The notes: generated by a model not told the origin, from the sequence alone. A DNA stretch of 64,000 nt from Streptomyces tsukubensis (GCF_009296025.1 NZ_CP045178.1:5642001-5706000); one strand, 5' to 3'. Positions 40,308 to 50,003 are shown, numbered from the stretch's first letter. Made by a program: numbers and translations.

Positions 40308-42179
40308 ATGCCCACGCGCCACGACATCCGTAACGTCGCCATCGTCGCCCACGTCGACCATGGCAAGACGACCCTCGTCGATGCCATGCTGAAGCAGGCC
40401 GGTGCCTTCGCCGCCCACGCCGCCGAGAACCTCGACGAACGCATGATGGACTCGAACGACCTGGAGCGTGAGAAGGGCATCACGATCCTGGCCAAGAACA
40501 CGGCCGTCAAGTACCACCCGAAGGATGGCGGCGACGTCATCACCATCAACATCATCGACACCCCCGGCCACGCCGACTTCGGTGGTGAGGTCGAGCGCGG
40601 TCTGTCAATGGTGGACGCGGTGGTCCTGCTGGTCGACGCCTCAGAGGGCCCGCTCCCGCAGACCCGCTTCGTGCTGCGCAAGGCCCTCCAGGCGCGGATG
40701 CCCGTCATCCTCTGCATCAACAAGACGGACCGCCCCGACTCCCGGATCGCCGAGGTCGTCGACGAGACGTACGACCTGTTCCTGGACCTGGACGCCGACG
40801 AGGACCAGATCGAGTTCCCGATCGTCTACGCCTGCGCCCGTGACGGTGTCGCGTCGCTGACCAAGCCGGAGGACGGCACGGTCCCGACCGACAGCGACAG
40901 CCTGGAGCCGTTCTTCTCCACCATCCTGCAGAGCGTTCCCGCCCCCGAGTACGACGAGGACGCCCCGCTCCAGGCCCACGTCACCAACCTCGACGCGGAC
41001 AACTTCCTCGGCCGTATCGCGCTCTGCCGCGTCGAGCAGGGCGAGCTGAAGAAGGGGCAGACCGTCACGTGGATCAAGCGTGACGGGACCATGTCCAACG
41101 TCCGCATCACCGAGCTGATGATGACCGAGGCGCTGACCCGCAAGCCTGCCGAGAAGGCGGGCCCCGGTGACATCTGTGCCATCGCCGGTATCCCGGACAT
41201 CATGATCGGCGAGACGCTGGCCGACCCGGAGAACCCGGTCGCGCTGCCGCTCATCACGGTGGACGAGCCGGCCATCTCCATGACGATCGGTACCAACACC
41301 TCGCCGCTGGTCGGCAAGGGCGGCAAGGGCCACAAGGTCACCGCCCGCCAGGTGAAGGACCGTCTCGACCGTGAGCTGATCGGTAACGTCAGCCTCCGTG
41401 TCCTGGACACCGAGCGCCCCGACACCTGGGAGGTGCAGGGTCGAGGTGAGCTGGCGCTCGCCATCCTGGTCGAGCAGATGCGCCGTGAGGGCTTCGAGCT
41501 GACCGTCGGCAAGCCCGAGGTCGTCACCAAGCAGATCGACGGCAAGCTGCACGAGCCGATCGAGCGTATGACGATCGACTGCCCCGAGGAGCACCTGGGC
41601 GCGATCACCCAGCTCATGGCGGTCCGCAAGGGCCGTATGGAGACCATGACGAACCACGGCTCCGGCTGGGTCCGCATGGAGTGGATCGTTCCCTCGCGCG
41701 GACTCATCGGTTTCCGTACGGAGTTCCTGACGCAGACCCGCGGTACCGGCATCGCGCACTCCCTCTTCGAGGGCCACGAGCCGTGGTTCGGCGAGCTGCG
41801 CACCCGCCACAACGGCTCGCTCGTGGCGGACCGCTCCGGTTCCGTGACGCCGTTCGCCATGGTCAACCTCCAGGAGCGCGGTGTCATCTTCACCGAGCCC
41901 GGCACCGAGGTGTACGAGGGCATGATCGTCGGTGAGAACTCGCGCGCCGACGACATGGACGTGAACATCACCAAGGAGAAGAAGCTCACCAACATGCGTG
42001 CCGCCTCCGCGGACACCACGGAGAACGTGGTGCCGGCGCGCAAGCTCTCCCTGGAGCAGGCGCTGGAGTTCTGCCGCGACGACGAGTGCGTCGAGGTGAC
42101 CCCGGACAACGTCCGTATCCGCAAGGTCGTCCTCGACCAGAAGGAGCGCGGCCGCGCCGCCTCCCGCGCGAAGCGCTGA
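40308..42179 (+). CDS. typA: Translational GTPase TypA/BipA
   Basis: 623 residues. GTPase domain: G1 AHVDHGKTTL (residues 14-23), switch REKGITILAKNTAV, G3 DTPGHADFGGEVERGL, G4 NKTDR, then EF-G-like domains II, III and V and the TypA-specific C-terminal domain (TNHGSGWVRMEWIVPSRGLIGFRTEFLTQTRGTGI). It binds the ribosome and affects assembly and stress growth. ATG 40308 follows GGGAG by 13 bases; the frame is open upstream but the protein start is conserved here. A near-perfect 17-bp hairpin terminates the gene. Confidence 0.96.
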   Translation: MPTRHDIRNVAIVAHVDHGKTTLVDAMLKQAGAFAAHAAENLDERMMDSNDLEREKGITILAKNTAVKYHPKDGGDVITINIIDTPGHADFGGEVERGLSMVDAVVLLVDASEGPLPQTRFVLRKALQARMPVILCINKTDRPDSRIAEVVDETYDLFLDLDADEDQIEFPIVYACARDGVASLTKPEDGTVPTDSDSLEPFFSTILQSVPAPEYDEDAPLQAHVTNLDADNFLGRIALCRVEQGELKKGQTVTWIKRDGTMSNVRITELMMTEALTRKPAEKAGPGDICAIAGIPDIMIGETLADPENPVALPLITVDEPAISMTIGTNTSPLVGKGGKGHKVTARQVKDRLDRELIGNVSLRVLDTERPDTWEVQGRGELALAILVEQMRREGFELTVGKPEVVTKQIDGKLHEPIERMTIDCPEEHLGAITQLMAVRKGRMETMTNHGSGWVRMEWIVPSRGLIGFRTEFLTQTRGTGIAHSLFEGHEPWFGELRTRHNGSLVADRSGSVTPFAMVNLQERGVIFTEPGTEVYEGMIVGENSRADDMDVNITKEKKLTNMRAASADTTENVVPARKLSLEQALEFCRDDECVEVTPDNVRIRKVVLDQKERGRAASRAKR

Positions 42180-42265
42180 CGCCCCCGGGAGGCCGCGAGG
42201 TCTCCCGGTCGGGGCCGTCTGCCCACGCGGCCGTCACAGGCCGCTACGGGAGTATGTGACGTCAC

Positions 42266-42304
42266 GGGCCCGGTCCACCGCCAACTCGGCGGTGGACCGG
42301 GCCC
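42266..42304. terminator. Strong terminator after typA
   Basis: A 17-bp perfect stem, 42266-42282 (GGGCCCGGTCCACCGCC) with 42288-42304, loop AACTC. Confidence 0.9.
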
Positions 42305-42765
42305 GTTGTCGTGCCGCTGACGGGTGCGTGCGGGGGCCGAGCCGGGCGGTTCGACGGGCGCATCACGACGTCATGGACGGCTGATCACGATTGCGTGAAA
42401 GGTCCTATCAACGCGCGTCGACCCCCGTACCCTTGCCCGGGATCGGCTGTTCCCCCGGGTACGGTCTCCCGTCGCGCCGAGTCACCCCGCTCGTCGCACT
42501 GGGTCACCCCACGCGTCGCGCCGAGGCGTCCCGCCGTCGGTCGGTCACCGGCCACGGACACACCTCTCCGCAACCCCTTTTTATCGGCCACCTGTCCGGA
42601 ATGCGGACGATCTTGCCCGATAGATGTGTAACGAGTCCGTTTCGCGACCATCTATCTCGGATCGGTTTGTCCGGATTTTGGAAGAAGTAGGTGGCAGGTG
42701 TGATCGAACCGAGACCAAAAGGGTGTGGTCGGTCGGTATCTCATGACTAATAGTTGAGCGCGTAG
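42305..42765. other. Intergenic region before first opp operon
   Basis: About 460 bases without a convincing gene. An 8-bp inverted repeat GATAGATG (42619-42626) / CATCTATC (42649-42656) lies in a comparatively AT-rich stretch (about 42570-42760) that likely carries the promoter of the opp operon; I cannot place -35/-10 boxes with confidence. Confidence 0.4.
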
Positions 42766-42781
42766 AGCTCGGGTCAATGGG
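42766..42781 (+). promoter_or_regulatory. 16-bp element shared by two opp operons (copy 1)
   Basis: AGCTCGGGTCAATGGG, found again exactly at 48808-48823 ahead of the second opp operon. Here it is 127 bases before the first gene. A long leader hairpin CGCCGACA-GGGG-TGTCGGCG follows at 42834-42853, and CTTGT-AGTGA-ACAAG at 42872-42886. Confidence 0.5.
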
Positions 42782-42907
42782 TCACGCGCTGTGGGGAGCG
42801 CCGACTCACGAGCACACTGGGGCACTGGATCTTCGCCGACAGGGGTGTCGGCGTCGTGTCATGTGCCCTCTCTTGTAGTGAACAAGTGGACTCATGAGGA
42901 GGAACCC

Positions 42908-44542
42908 ATGCGCGGTGCCAAGAGCGCCAAGTGGGTCGCGATAGCCGGTATCACGGCGCTGGCGGCTACTGCCTGTGGCGGGAGCAGTGACAGTGGCAGC
43001 GACGACGGCAACCGGAAGATCGACCCGAAGGGCATCGTCAGCTACGCCAACGGCGAGCCGCAGAACGCCCTTCAGCCCTCCAACACCATGGAGGCGTACG
43101 GCAGCGTCGTCATCGACTCGCTCTTCACGGGCCTGGTCCACTACAACAAGTCCGGCGACCTCACGTACGAGAACGCCGAGTCCGTCAAGCCCGACGCGGA
43201 CAACAAGGTGTGGACCGTCAAGCTCAAGCCGGGCTGGAAGTTCCACAACGGCGAGGCGGTCACCGCGAAGTCGTACGTGAACGCCTGGAACTGGGCCGCG
43301 GACCCGAAGAACGGCCAGCAGAACAGTTCCTGGTACCGGGACATCGTCGGCTACGACAAGGTGCACCCCGCGAAGGGTGACGCCAAGAGCGACTCCATGT
43401 CGGGTCTGAAGGTCGTCGACGACAACACCTTCACCATCACGCTGACCGACGGCATCCCGTACTACGCGTACAAGCTCGTCTACTCGCCCTTCTTCCCGCT
43501 GCCCTCCGGCGCGCTGAAGGACCCGAAGGGCTACGGCGAGAAGCCGGTCGGCAACGGTCCCTACAAGTTCAAGAGCTGGGACCACAAGAAGTCGATCCAG
43601 GTCACCGCCTTCGCCGGTTACAAGGGCGCCAACAAGCCCAAGAACGGCGGCATCAACTTCAAGGCGTACACCCAGCCGACAGGTGCCTACAACGACCTGC
43701 GCTCGGACAACGTCGACACCATGCCCCTGGTGCCGGACAGCGAGCTCGCCAACTACAAGGACGACTTCGGTGACCGCGCGATCACCCAGGACTTCTCGGC
43801 GATCAACACCGTCAACCCGGCCTTCTACACCAAGACGTTCAAGGACATGGACGTCAAGGTCATCCAGGGCCTGTCGATGGCGATCGACCGCGACACCATC
43901 GCCAAGACCACGTTCTACGGCACCCGCGAGTCGGCCACCGGCTGGGTCGCCAAGGGCGTGAAGGGCTACCAGAAGGACGCTTGCGGCGAGTACTGCAAGT
44001 TCAACCCGACGAAGGCCAAGAAGCTCATCAAGGACGGCGGCGGCGTCCCCGGCAACAAGATCTCCATCCAGTACAACGCCGACCAGCCGCACGAGGCGTG
44101 GGTCACCGCGGTGTGCAACAGCATCACCAAGGCGACCGGCGTCAAGTGCGTGGGCGACCCGAAGACCGACTTCCAGGCCGACACCGAGGTGCGGGACAAG
44201 AAGCAGGTCAAGTCGATGTACCGCTCCGGCTGGGTGCTCGACTACCCGTTCAACGGCAACTTCCTCGCCGACCTCTACGGCACCGGCGTCGACGGCAACA
44301 AGGGCGGCTTCTCGGACAAGAAGTTCGACGAGCTGACCAAGCAGGCCGACCACGCCAAGACGATCGACGAGTCCGCGGCGCTGTACCAGAAGGCCGAGAA
44401 GGAACTGGTCAACACGTTCCCCGGCATCCCGCTCTGGTACAACAAGATCAACTCCGCATACTCCAAGAACGTCAAGGACGTCAAGTTCGACCAGGCCGGT
44501 GACCCCGTTCTGACCGACATCCAGGTGTACGAGAAGAAGTAG
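42908..44542 (+). CDS. Oligopeptide-binding lipoprotein, opp operon 1
   Basis: 544 residues. Signal sequence with lipobox LAATAC (Cys23), short Ser/Asp linker, then a family-5 peptide-binding fold: NGEPQNALQPSNTMEAYG, KPGWKFHNGEAVTAKSYVNAWNW, KPVGNGPYKFKSWDHKK, IQGLSMAIDRDTIAKTTFYG, FPGIPLWYNKINSAYSKN near the end. A disulfide pair is likely in DACGEYCKF. It captures peptides for the permease encoded downstream. ATG 42908 with GAGGAGGA upstream. An intercistronic hairpin after the stop suggests its mRNA is kept in excess over the rest of the operon. Confidence 0.93.
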   Translation: MRGAKSAKWVAIAGITALAATACGGSSDSGSDDGNRKIDPKGIVSYANGEPQNALQPSNTMEAYGSVVIDSLFTGLVHYNKSGDLTYENAESVKPDADNKVWTVKLKPGWKFHNGEAVTAKSYVNAWNWAADPKNGQQNSSWYRDIVGYDKVHPAKGDAKSDSMSGLKVVDDNTFTITLTDGIPYYAYKLVYSPFFPLPSGALKDPKGYGEKPVGNGPYKFKSWDHKKSIQVTAFAGYKGANKPKNGGINFKAYTQPTGAYNDLRSDNVDTMPLVPDSELANYKDDFGDRAITQDFSAINTVNPAFYTKTFKDMDVKVIQGLSMAIDRDTIAKTTFYGTRESATGWVAKGVKGYQKDACGEYCKFNPTKAKKLIKDGGGVPGNKISIQYNADQPHEAWVTAVCNSITKATGVKCVGDPKTDFQADTEVRDKKQVKSMYRSGWVLDYPFNGNFLADLYGTGVDGNKGGFSDKKFDELTKQADHAKTIDESAALYQKAEKELVNTFPGIPLWYNKINSAYSKNVKDVKFDQAGDPVLTDIQVYEKK

Positions 44543-44571
44543 CCGGACGCAGGCGTCGGAACTCTCCTTTA

Positions 44572-44608
44572 CCGCAGCGCCGCCCGGAGAACCCGGGCGG
44601 CGCTGCGG
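44572..44608 (+). terminator. Intercistronic hairpin (attenuating terminator) in opp operon 1
   Basis: CCGCAGCGCCGCCCGG (44572-44587) pairs exactly with 44593-44608, loop of 5. Between the binding-protein and permease genes; typical of partial termination or 3' stabilisation in such operons. Confidence 0.8.
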
Positions 44609-44634
44609 AGGGTTCCGCAATGGATGGAGGCACA

Positions 44635-45564
44635 ATGGGGCGCTACGTCGCGCGACGACTGCTCCAGATGATCCCAGTTTTCATTGGGACAACTCTGCTG
44701 ATTTTCCTCATGGTCAACGTGCTCCCGGGCGACCCTGTCAGGGCGCTGTGGGGCGACAAGCCCGCAGACCCGACACAGCTGGCGCAGTTGCGTCACGACC
44801 GGGGCCTGGATCTGCCGCTCTGGCAGCAGTACCTGCACTACATGGGTGGCCTCTTCAAGGGGGACTTCGGCAACACCATCGCGGGCAACAGGCCCGTGCT
44901 GGACGAGATCACGCAGGCTTTCCCGGTCTCGATCAGACTCGCCTCCATGGCGTGGGTCTTCGAGCTCGTCGTCGGTATCTCCCTCGGCGTGCTCGCTGGG
45001 GTCAGGCGCGGCCGGGTCGTCGACAACCTGGTGACCCTCTTCACGCTGCTGGTGATCTCGGTACCGATCTTCGTGATCGGCCTCGGCGCACAGCTCTTCT
45101 TCGGCAACCAACTGGGCTGGGTGACCCCCACGGTCCAGAACTCCGAGAGCTTCGGCCAGCTGCTGCTGCCCGCGATCGTGCTCGGCATGGTCGGACTCGC
45201 CTACGTGGCGCGGCTGACCAGAACGTCGATCGCGGAGAACCGGTCGGCCGACTACATGCGTACCGCCGTCGCCAAGGGACTGCCCCGGGGACGCATCATC
45301 TCCCGGCACCTGCTGCGCAACTCGCTGATCCCCGTCGTCACCTACCTGGGCACCGACGTCGGCGCCCTGATGGGCGGCGCGGTCATCACCGAGGGGATCT
45401 TCAACGTGACGGGCGTCGGCAATCTCCTCTTCACCGCTCTTCAGCGCCGCGAGGGAGCGGTGATCGTCGGCATCGTCACCGTCCTGGTGCTCGTCTACCT
45501 GGTGGCCAGCCTGGTCGTCGACCTGCTGTACGCGGTACTGGACCCGAGGATTCGTTATGCCTGA
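44635..45564 (+). CDS. Oligopeptide ABC permease (OppB type), operon 1
   Basis: 309 residues, six transmembrane helices. MGRYVARRLLQMIPVFIGTTLLIFLMVNVLPGDP is the standard OppB N-terminus; the ATPase-contacting loop is YMRTAVAKGLPRGRIISRHLLRNSLIPVVTYLG (EAA-like motif), and the protein ends VLDPRIRYA. With the OppC-type partner it forms the transmembrane channel. ATG 44635 has GGAGG 5 bases upstream; an earlier ATG at 44620 is weaker. Overlaps the next gene by 8 bases. Confidence 0.94.
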   Translation: MGRYVARRLLQMIPVFIGTTLLIFLMVNVLPGDPVRALWGDKPADPTQLAQLRHDRGLDLPLWQQYLHYMGGLFKGDFGNTIAGNRPVLDEITQAFPVSIRLASMAWVFELVVGISLGVLAGVRRGRVVDNLVTLFTLLVISVPIFVIGLGAQLFFGNQLGWVTPTVQNSESFGQLLLPAIVLGMVGLAYVARLTRTSIAENRSADYMRTAVAKGLPRGRIISRHLLRNSLIPVVTYLGTDVGALMGGAVITEGIFNVTGVGNLLFTALQRREGAVIVGIVTVLVLVYLVASLVVDLLYAVLDPRIRYA

Positions 45565-46507
45565 CCTCACCAAGACCAAGTCCACGGACGACGAAGCCGT
45601 GTCGCAGGACATGACGGCGATCTCGGCCGGCGCCGTCACGGGCAAGCCCCGCAGTCTCTGGGGCGACGCCTGGCGGGACCTGCGGCGCAACCCGCTGTTC
45701 GTGATCTCCGCGGTGCTCATCGTCTTCCTGGTGATCGTGTCGATCGCCCCCGGTCTCTTCACCGGCACCGATCCGGGCTCCGGCGACCTGACCAACCACT
45801 TCCTCCAGGCCCCCCACCTCGACCACTTCTTCCAGGCCGACTGGTTCGGGTACGACAAGCAGGGCCGGTCCATCTACGCGCGGGTCGTCTACGGCGCCCG
45901 CAACTCCATCCTCGTCGGCCTCGGCGTGACCATCCTGGTCACGGTCTTCGGCGGCCTGCTGGGGATGCTCTCCGGCTACTTCGGCGGATTCTGGGACAGC
46001 CTGATCTCCCGGCTCACCGACGTGTTCTTCGGTATCCCCTTCCTGCTCGGCGCGATGGTCATCCTGAACGCCTTCTCCGACCACACGGTCTGGGTCGTCA
46101 TGGGGTCGCTGGCCTTCCTCGGCTGGACGCAGATCACCCGTGTGATGCGCGGCGCGGTCATCACGACCAAGCACGCCGACTACGTGGTGGCGGCGCGGGC
46201 GCTCGGTGCGGGGACCCGCCGGATCCTCTTCCGGCACATCCTGCCCAACGCGCTGGCTCCGGTGATCGTCGTGGCGACCATCTCGCTCGGCACGTACATC
46301 GTCGCCGAGTCGACCCTGTCCTTCCTGGGGCTCGGTCTCGCGGACGGCACCATCTCGTGGGGCGGGGACATCTCGCGGGCCACGGACAGCATCCGTAACA
46401 ACCCGCATGTCCTGATCTTCCCCGCGGGCATGCTCAGCATCACCGTGCTGGCGTTCATCATGCTCGGCGACGCGGTACGCGAAGCCCTCGACCCCAAGCT
46501 GCGCTGA
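45557..46507 (+). CDS. Oligopeptide ABC permease (OppC type), operon 1
   Basis: 316 residues. A ~45-residue cytosolic N-terminus, WRDLRRNPLFVISAVLIVFLVIVSIAPGLF as the first helix, FGYDKQGRSIYARVVYGARNSILVG, then the coupling loop DYVVAARALGAGTRRILFRHILPNALAPVIVVAT and ending DAVREALDPKLR. Second half of the membrane channel. Its start overlaps the OppB gene by 8 bases, so the two are translationally coupled. The ATPase gene starts 12 bases after its stop with GGGAGG in between. Confidence 0.94.
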   Translation: MPDLTKTKSTDDEAVSQDMTAISAGAVTGKPRSLWGDAWRDLRRNPLFVISAVLIVFLVIVSIAPGLFTGTDPGSGDLTNHFLQAPHLDHFFQADWFGYDKQGRSIYARVVYGARNSILVGLGVTILVTVFGGLLGMLSGYFGGFWDSLISRLTDVFFGIPFLLGAMVILNAFSDHTVWVVMGSLAFLGWTQITRVMRGAVITTKHADYVVAARALGAGTRRILFRHILPNALAPVIVVATISLGTYIVAESTLSFLGLGLADGTISWGGDISRATDSIRNNPHVLIFPAGMLSITVLAFIMLGDAVREALDPKLR

Positions 46508-46518
46508 GGGAGGCGTAC

Positions 46519-47577
46519 ATGACCATCATCGACAAGCCGGCGGACGTTCCGGCGCCCAGGCCGGGCGACGAAACGAGCGGACCGCTGCTCGACGTGCGGA
46601 ATCTGCACGTCGAGTTCGCCACCCGTGAAGGTGTCGTCAAGGCAGTCAACGGCGTCGACTACAGCGTGGAGGCGGGCGAGACGCTCGCCGTCCTCGGTGA
46701 GTCGGGCTCGGGCAAATCCGTGACCGCGCAGGCGATCATGGGCATCCTCGACATGCCGCCCGGCCGGATCCCGCACGGCGAGATCCGCTTCCGCGGCCAG
46801 GACATGCTGACGATGTCCGCGGAGGAGCGCAGGAAGATCCGCGGCCGCAAGATCGCCATGATCTTCCAGGACGCGCTCTCCTCGCTCAACCCCGTACTCT
46901 CCGTGGGCTATCAGCTCGGCGAGATGTTCCGGGTGCACGAGGGGCTCTCCAAGAAGGACGCCAAGCTGAAGGCCATCGAGCTGATGGACCGGGTGCGCAT
47001 CCCGGCCGCCAAGGAGCGGGTGGGCGACTACCCGCACCAGTTCTCCGGCGGTATGCGCCAGCGCATCATGATCGCCATGGCGCTCGCCCTCGAACCCGAC
47101 CTGATCATCGCGGACGAGCCCACCACGGCGCTCGACGTGACGGTCCAGGCACAGGTGATGGAGCTGCTGGCCGAGCTCCAGCGCGAGTTCCACATGGGGC
47201 TCATCCTCATCACCCACGACCTCGGGGTCGTCGCGGACGTCGCAGACAAGATCGCGGTCATGTACGCGGGCCGGATCGTGGAGACCGCTCCGGTGCACGA
47301 GCTGTACAAGCGGCCCGCGCACCCCTACACCCGCGGTCTGCTCGACTCGATCCCGCGCCTCGACCAGAAGGGCAACGAGCTCTTCGCGATCAAGGGACTG
47401 CCGCCCAACCTGACGAACATCCCGTCGGGCTGCGCGTTCAACCCCCGCTGCCCCAAGGCTCAGGACATCTGCACCACCGACGTCCCCGCCCTGGTCCAGA
47501 TCACGGGGAAGGACGGCACGGAACTGCCGGGACGCGGCAGCGCGTGCCACTTCTGGAAGGAGACGCTCCATGGCTGA
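46519..47577 (+). CDS. Oligopeptide ABC transporter ATPase (OppD type), operon 1
   Basis: 352 residues. Walker [10 protein letters not shown] (about 59-67), Q-loop [12 protein letters not shown], signature FSGGMRQR, Walker [14 protein letters not shown]-loop [13 protein letters not shown], and the oligopeptide-type C-terminal extension with four Cys ([16 protein letters not shown]...SACHF). Hydrolyses ATP to drive peptide import. Shares long identical DNA blocks with the OppD gene of operon 3. Overlaps the next gene by 8 bases. Confidence 0.95.
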   Translation: MTIIDKPADVPAPRPGDETSGPLLDVRNLHVEFATREGVVKAVNGVDYSVEAGETLAVLGESGSGKSVTAQAIMGILDMPPGRIPHGEIRFRGQDMLTMSAEERRKIRGRKIAMIFQDALSSLNPVLSVGYQLGEMFRVHEGLSKKDAKLKAIELMDRVRIPAAKERVGDYPHQFSGGMRQRIMIAMALALEPDLIIADEPTTALDVTVQAQVMELLAELQREFHMGLILITHDLGVVADVADKIAVMYAGRIVETAPVHELYKRPAHPYTRGLLDSIPRLDQKGNELFAIKGLPPNLTNIPSGCAFNPRCPKAQDICTTDVPALVQITGKDGTELPGRGSACHFWKETLHG

Positions 47578-48718
47578 GCCCCGCGAGACAGACGGGCCGC
47601 AGGACGCCACGCCGAACGTCACAGAGGTGGACGCCGTCGACGCGAAGACGGAGGAAGAGACCGTGGCGGCCATCGACGCCACCGTCGACCGCGGCGAGCC
47701 GATCCTCCAGGTCCGCAATCTGGTCAAGCACTTCCCGCTCACCCAGGGCATCCTCCTCAAGCGGCAGGTGGGGGCGGTCAAGGCGGTCGACGGCATCTCC
47801 TTCGACCTGTACCAGGGCGAGACGCTGGGCATCGTCGGTGAGTCCGGCTGCGGCAAGTCGACCGTGGCGAAGCTGCTGATGACGCTGGAGACGGCGACGG
47901 CCGGCGAGGTCTTCTACAAGGGCCAGGACATCACCAAGCTGTCGGGGCGCGCGCTCAAGGCGGTGCGCCGCAACATCCAGATGGTGTTCCAGGACCCCTA
48001 CACCTCGCTGAACCCGCGGATGACGGTCGGCGACATCATCGGGGAGCCCTACGAGATCCACCCCGAGGTGGCGCCCAAGGGCTCGCGTCGGCAGAAGGTC
48101 CAGGAGCTGCTCGATGTGGTCGGGCTGAACCCCGAGTACATCAACCGCTATCCGCACCAGTTCTCCGGCGGTCAGCGCCAGCGCATCGGCATCGCCCGCG
48201 GCCTCGCGCTCAACCCGGAGATCATCATCTGCGACGAGCCGGTCTCCGCGCTCGACGTGTCGGTGCAGGCCCAGGTCATCAACCTGATGGAGAAGCTCCA
48301 GGACGAGTTCAACCTGTCCTACCTCTTCATCGCCCACGACCTGTCCATCGTCCGGCACATCTCCGACCGTGTCGGCGTGATGTACCTGGGCAAGATGGCG
48401 GAGATCGGTTCGGACGAGCAGATCTACGAGCACCCCACGCACCCCTACACGCAGGCGCTGCTCTCCGCGGTGCCGGTGCCCGACCCCGAGGCGCGTGAGG
48501 GCCGCGAGCGGATCATCCTCACCGGTGACGTGCCCTCGCCCGCCAACCCGCCGTCCGGCTGCCGGTTCCGTACCCGCTGCTGGAAGGCGCAGGACAAGTG
48601 CGCCAAGGAGATCCCGCTGCTGGCGATCCCCGAACGGTTCGCCACGTCGACGACCCCGGCGGCGCACGAGTCGGCCTGCCACTTCGCCGAGGAGCGGAAC
48701 GTGGTGGGCGTCGGCTGA
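47570..48718 (+). CDS. Oligopeptide ABC transporter ATPase (OppF type), operon 1
   Basis: 382 residues with a ~45-residue acidic N-terminus. Walker [12 protein letters not shown]-loop [20 protein letters not shown], signature [17 protein letters not shown], Walker [13 protein letters not shown] (Cys before Asp, where the paralogue in operon 3 has Ala), H-loop [13 protein letters not shown], and the Cys-containing extension [13 protein letters not shown]. Second ATPase of the transporter. The central part is nearly identical in DNA to the OppF gene of operon 3, whereas the flanks differ. A clear terminator follows. Confidence 0.95.
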   Translation: MAEPRETDGPQDATPNVTEVDAVDAKTEEETVAAIDATVDRGEPILQVRNLVKHFPLTQGILLKRQVGAVKAVDGISFDLYQGETLGIVGESGCGKSTVAKLLMTLETATAGEVFYKGQDITKLSGRALKAVRRNIQMVFQDPYTSLNPRMTVGDIIGEPYEIHPEVAPKGSRRQKVQELLDVVGLNPEYINRYPHQFSGGQRQRIGIARGLALNPEIIICDEPVSALDVSVQAQVINLMEKLQDEFNLSYLFIAHDLSIVRHISDRVGVMYLGKMAEIGSDEQIYEHPTHPYTQALLSAVPVPDPEAREGRERIILTGDVPSPANPPSGCRFRTRCWKAQDKCAKEIPLLAIPERFATSTTPAAHESACHFAEERNVVGVG

Positions 48719-48739
48719 CCCGATCCACCCGCAACAGCA

Positions 48740-48779
48740 CGAAGGCCCGTGACCGCGACAAGCGGTGCACGGGCCTTCG
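48740..48779 (+). terminator. Terminator after opp operon 1
   Basis: CGAAGGCCCGTG (48740-48751) pairs with CACGGGCCTTCG (48768-48779), with CCGC/GCGG extending the stem. Confidence 0.88.
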
Positions 48780-48807
48780 GCTTCCCCGGGGGGAACCGGC
48801 CACATCT

Positions 48808-48823
48808 AGCTCGGGTCAATGGG
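48808..48823 (+). promoter_or_regulatory. 16-bp element shared by two opp operons (copy 2)
   Basis: AGCTCGGGTCAATGGG, identical to 42766-42781. It stands right after the operon 1 terminator, about 1.2 kb before the first gene of operon 2. Confidence 0.5.
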
Positions 48824-50003
48824 CCGAGGTGCCGGTTCCATCGGAGGGGCGGATTCAGCGGGTTTTCCGCTGGATTTCAGGCTTACCGGTGAGACACGTG
48901 AGAACCTGTGGGGGCTCGCATATCGCGTGTCATGCTCCCGGTAGGAGGTATCGGTGGAACGTGCTCCCAGGGGGAAGTGTTCGCGAACTGCTCGCGGAGA
49001 AAACGGCAACCGGAGACAATCGATATCCCAGGAAACCCCGTTCTCCGCTACCTGCTGAAATTTCTGCCGTCGGCGGTAGGTATTGGGAAGTGGAGCGACA
49101 GGTCAACGATATCCAAGGCCCCATTCCTCTTTCCGGGAGGATTTCGTGGGGTTACCGGATGCAAAGTATCCGCAGGGGGAGAGGCTGTCAAATACGGCCT
49201 CTCCTGCACAGGCGTTGTGTTCCTGATTCGTACTCGGGCATCGTAGGATCCGCTATTAATGGCTGACAAGGATCCGCTGTATTTATCCCTGTATGCGACA
49301 GGGTGGGTATATTGACCGGGCCGTGTCCGGCGTGGCCTCTGTAGCTCCCGTGGCCGCCCTTGCTGCTGTCGCGTATCGCGCATGTGTCAGGAGTGTGAGG
49401 TGCGTGGTCGACCTCGCCCGCATCTGGCGCTACGGGTGGTGTTTCGGCCTGACGGCAGGCCCGTACAGCTCGAAGTGGAACCTACTGTTCCGGGAGGTCC
49501 CTGGGCGGTCCGCCTGCCTGACGACGTCCGGAAGTACCGTATATATTCACTTTTACAAGACGTGGGGGCTTGCTTTATCGGCGTTATGTCAACCACGGAT
49601 GCATAAAAAATTCGAAGAAGGCACTTCGGGGTGCGGGCCTCTTAATCGGATTGCGACCTGGCCGAGTCTTGACGTAAGCGTGCGCGCTTGCGATTGTCAG
49701 GATCGGCGCTGTTGATGCGTGCGGCTGCCATCCAACGGCCTTCTCTCCCGTGAGGTATTCGCACCATGCCTGGCGTACCACTTTCTTCCACCCCGTCGCC
49801 GACAGCAGGGCGGCAGTGTGACTCCTGGGTGTGCATGGAAGTGGTCGCTCGCCAGGGAATTCCCGGTCCCACTGGGGCTTCGCCCCCTGCCGGGGAGTGG
49901 TCTTGAAGCGCCTCTCGAAGAGCGCACTCCACCGAATTCCAATACACCCCTGTGGAGCGGTGGCTCAACACGCCCCTCATTGCCCCTGAAAGGCCGGCCC
50001 ACA
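48824..50003. other. Long spacer between opp operons 1 and 2
   Basis: About 1.2 kb with noticeably more A/T than its surroundings (for example 48990-49260 and 49530-49700). I see no gene with a recognisable product apart from the doubtful 74-codon frame at 49382. GATATC-rich and TATTAA-like words are scattered through it. It might hold a long leader with a promoter near 48808, an eroded insertion, or a non-coding RNA. Confidence 0.4.
49382..49606 (+). CDS. Doubtful 74-residue protein in the opp spacer
   Basis: The sequence MCQECEVRGRPRPHLALRVV continues as FRPDGRPVQLEVEPTVPGGPWAVRLPDD, a balanced mix of charged and hydrophobic residues unlike most spurious frames. Against it: no ribosome-binding site at the ATG, weak third-position G/C in the last 25 codons, and no family I know. 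It could be a remnant of an older gene. Position, between two opp operons, gives no hint of function. Confidence 0.25.
   Translation: MCQECEVRGRPRPHLALRVVFRPDGRPVQLEVEPTVPGGPWAVRLPDDVRKYRIYSLLQDVGACFIGVMSTTDA

Noticed and set aside
37307..40723. Very long minus-strand open frame opposite the orphan binding protein and start of typA
   Set aside because: It is antisense to two well-supported genes and reads Gly/Leu/Arg/Val-rich sequence with no domain, as expected in high-GC DNA.
42385..42651. 88-codon minus-strand frame in the opp operon 1 upstream region
   Set aside because: No ribosome-binding site, no recognisable features, and it crosses the inverted repeat that probably belongs to a regulatory region.
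42908..48718. Operon 1 as the developmental bldK locus
   Set aside because: From memory bldK has a permease gene before the binding-protein gene; the order here differs, so I do not assign the name.
49293..49715. 140-codon frame in the opp spacer
   Set aside because: Cys/Trp-rich sequence without domain character; it overlaps a slightly more plausible 74-codon frame, itself doubtful.
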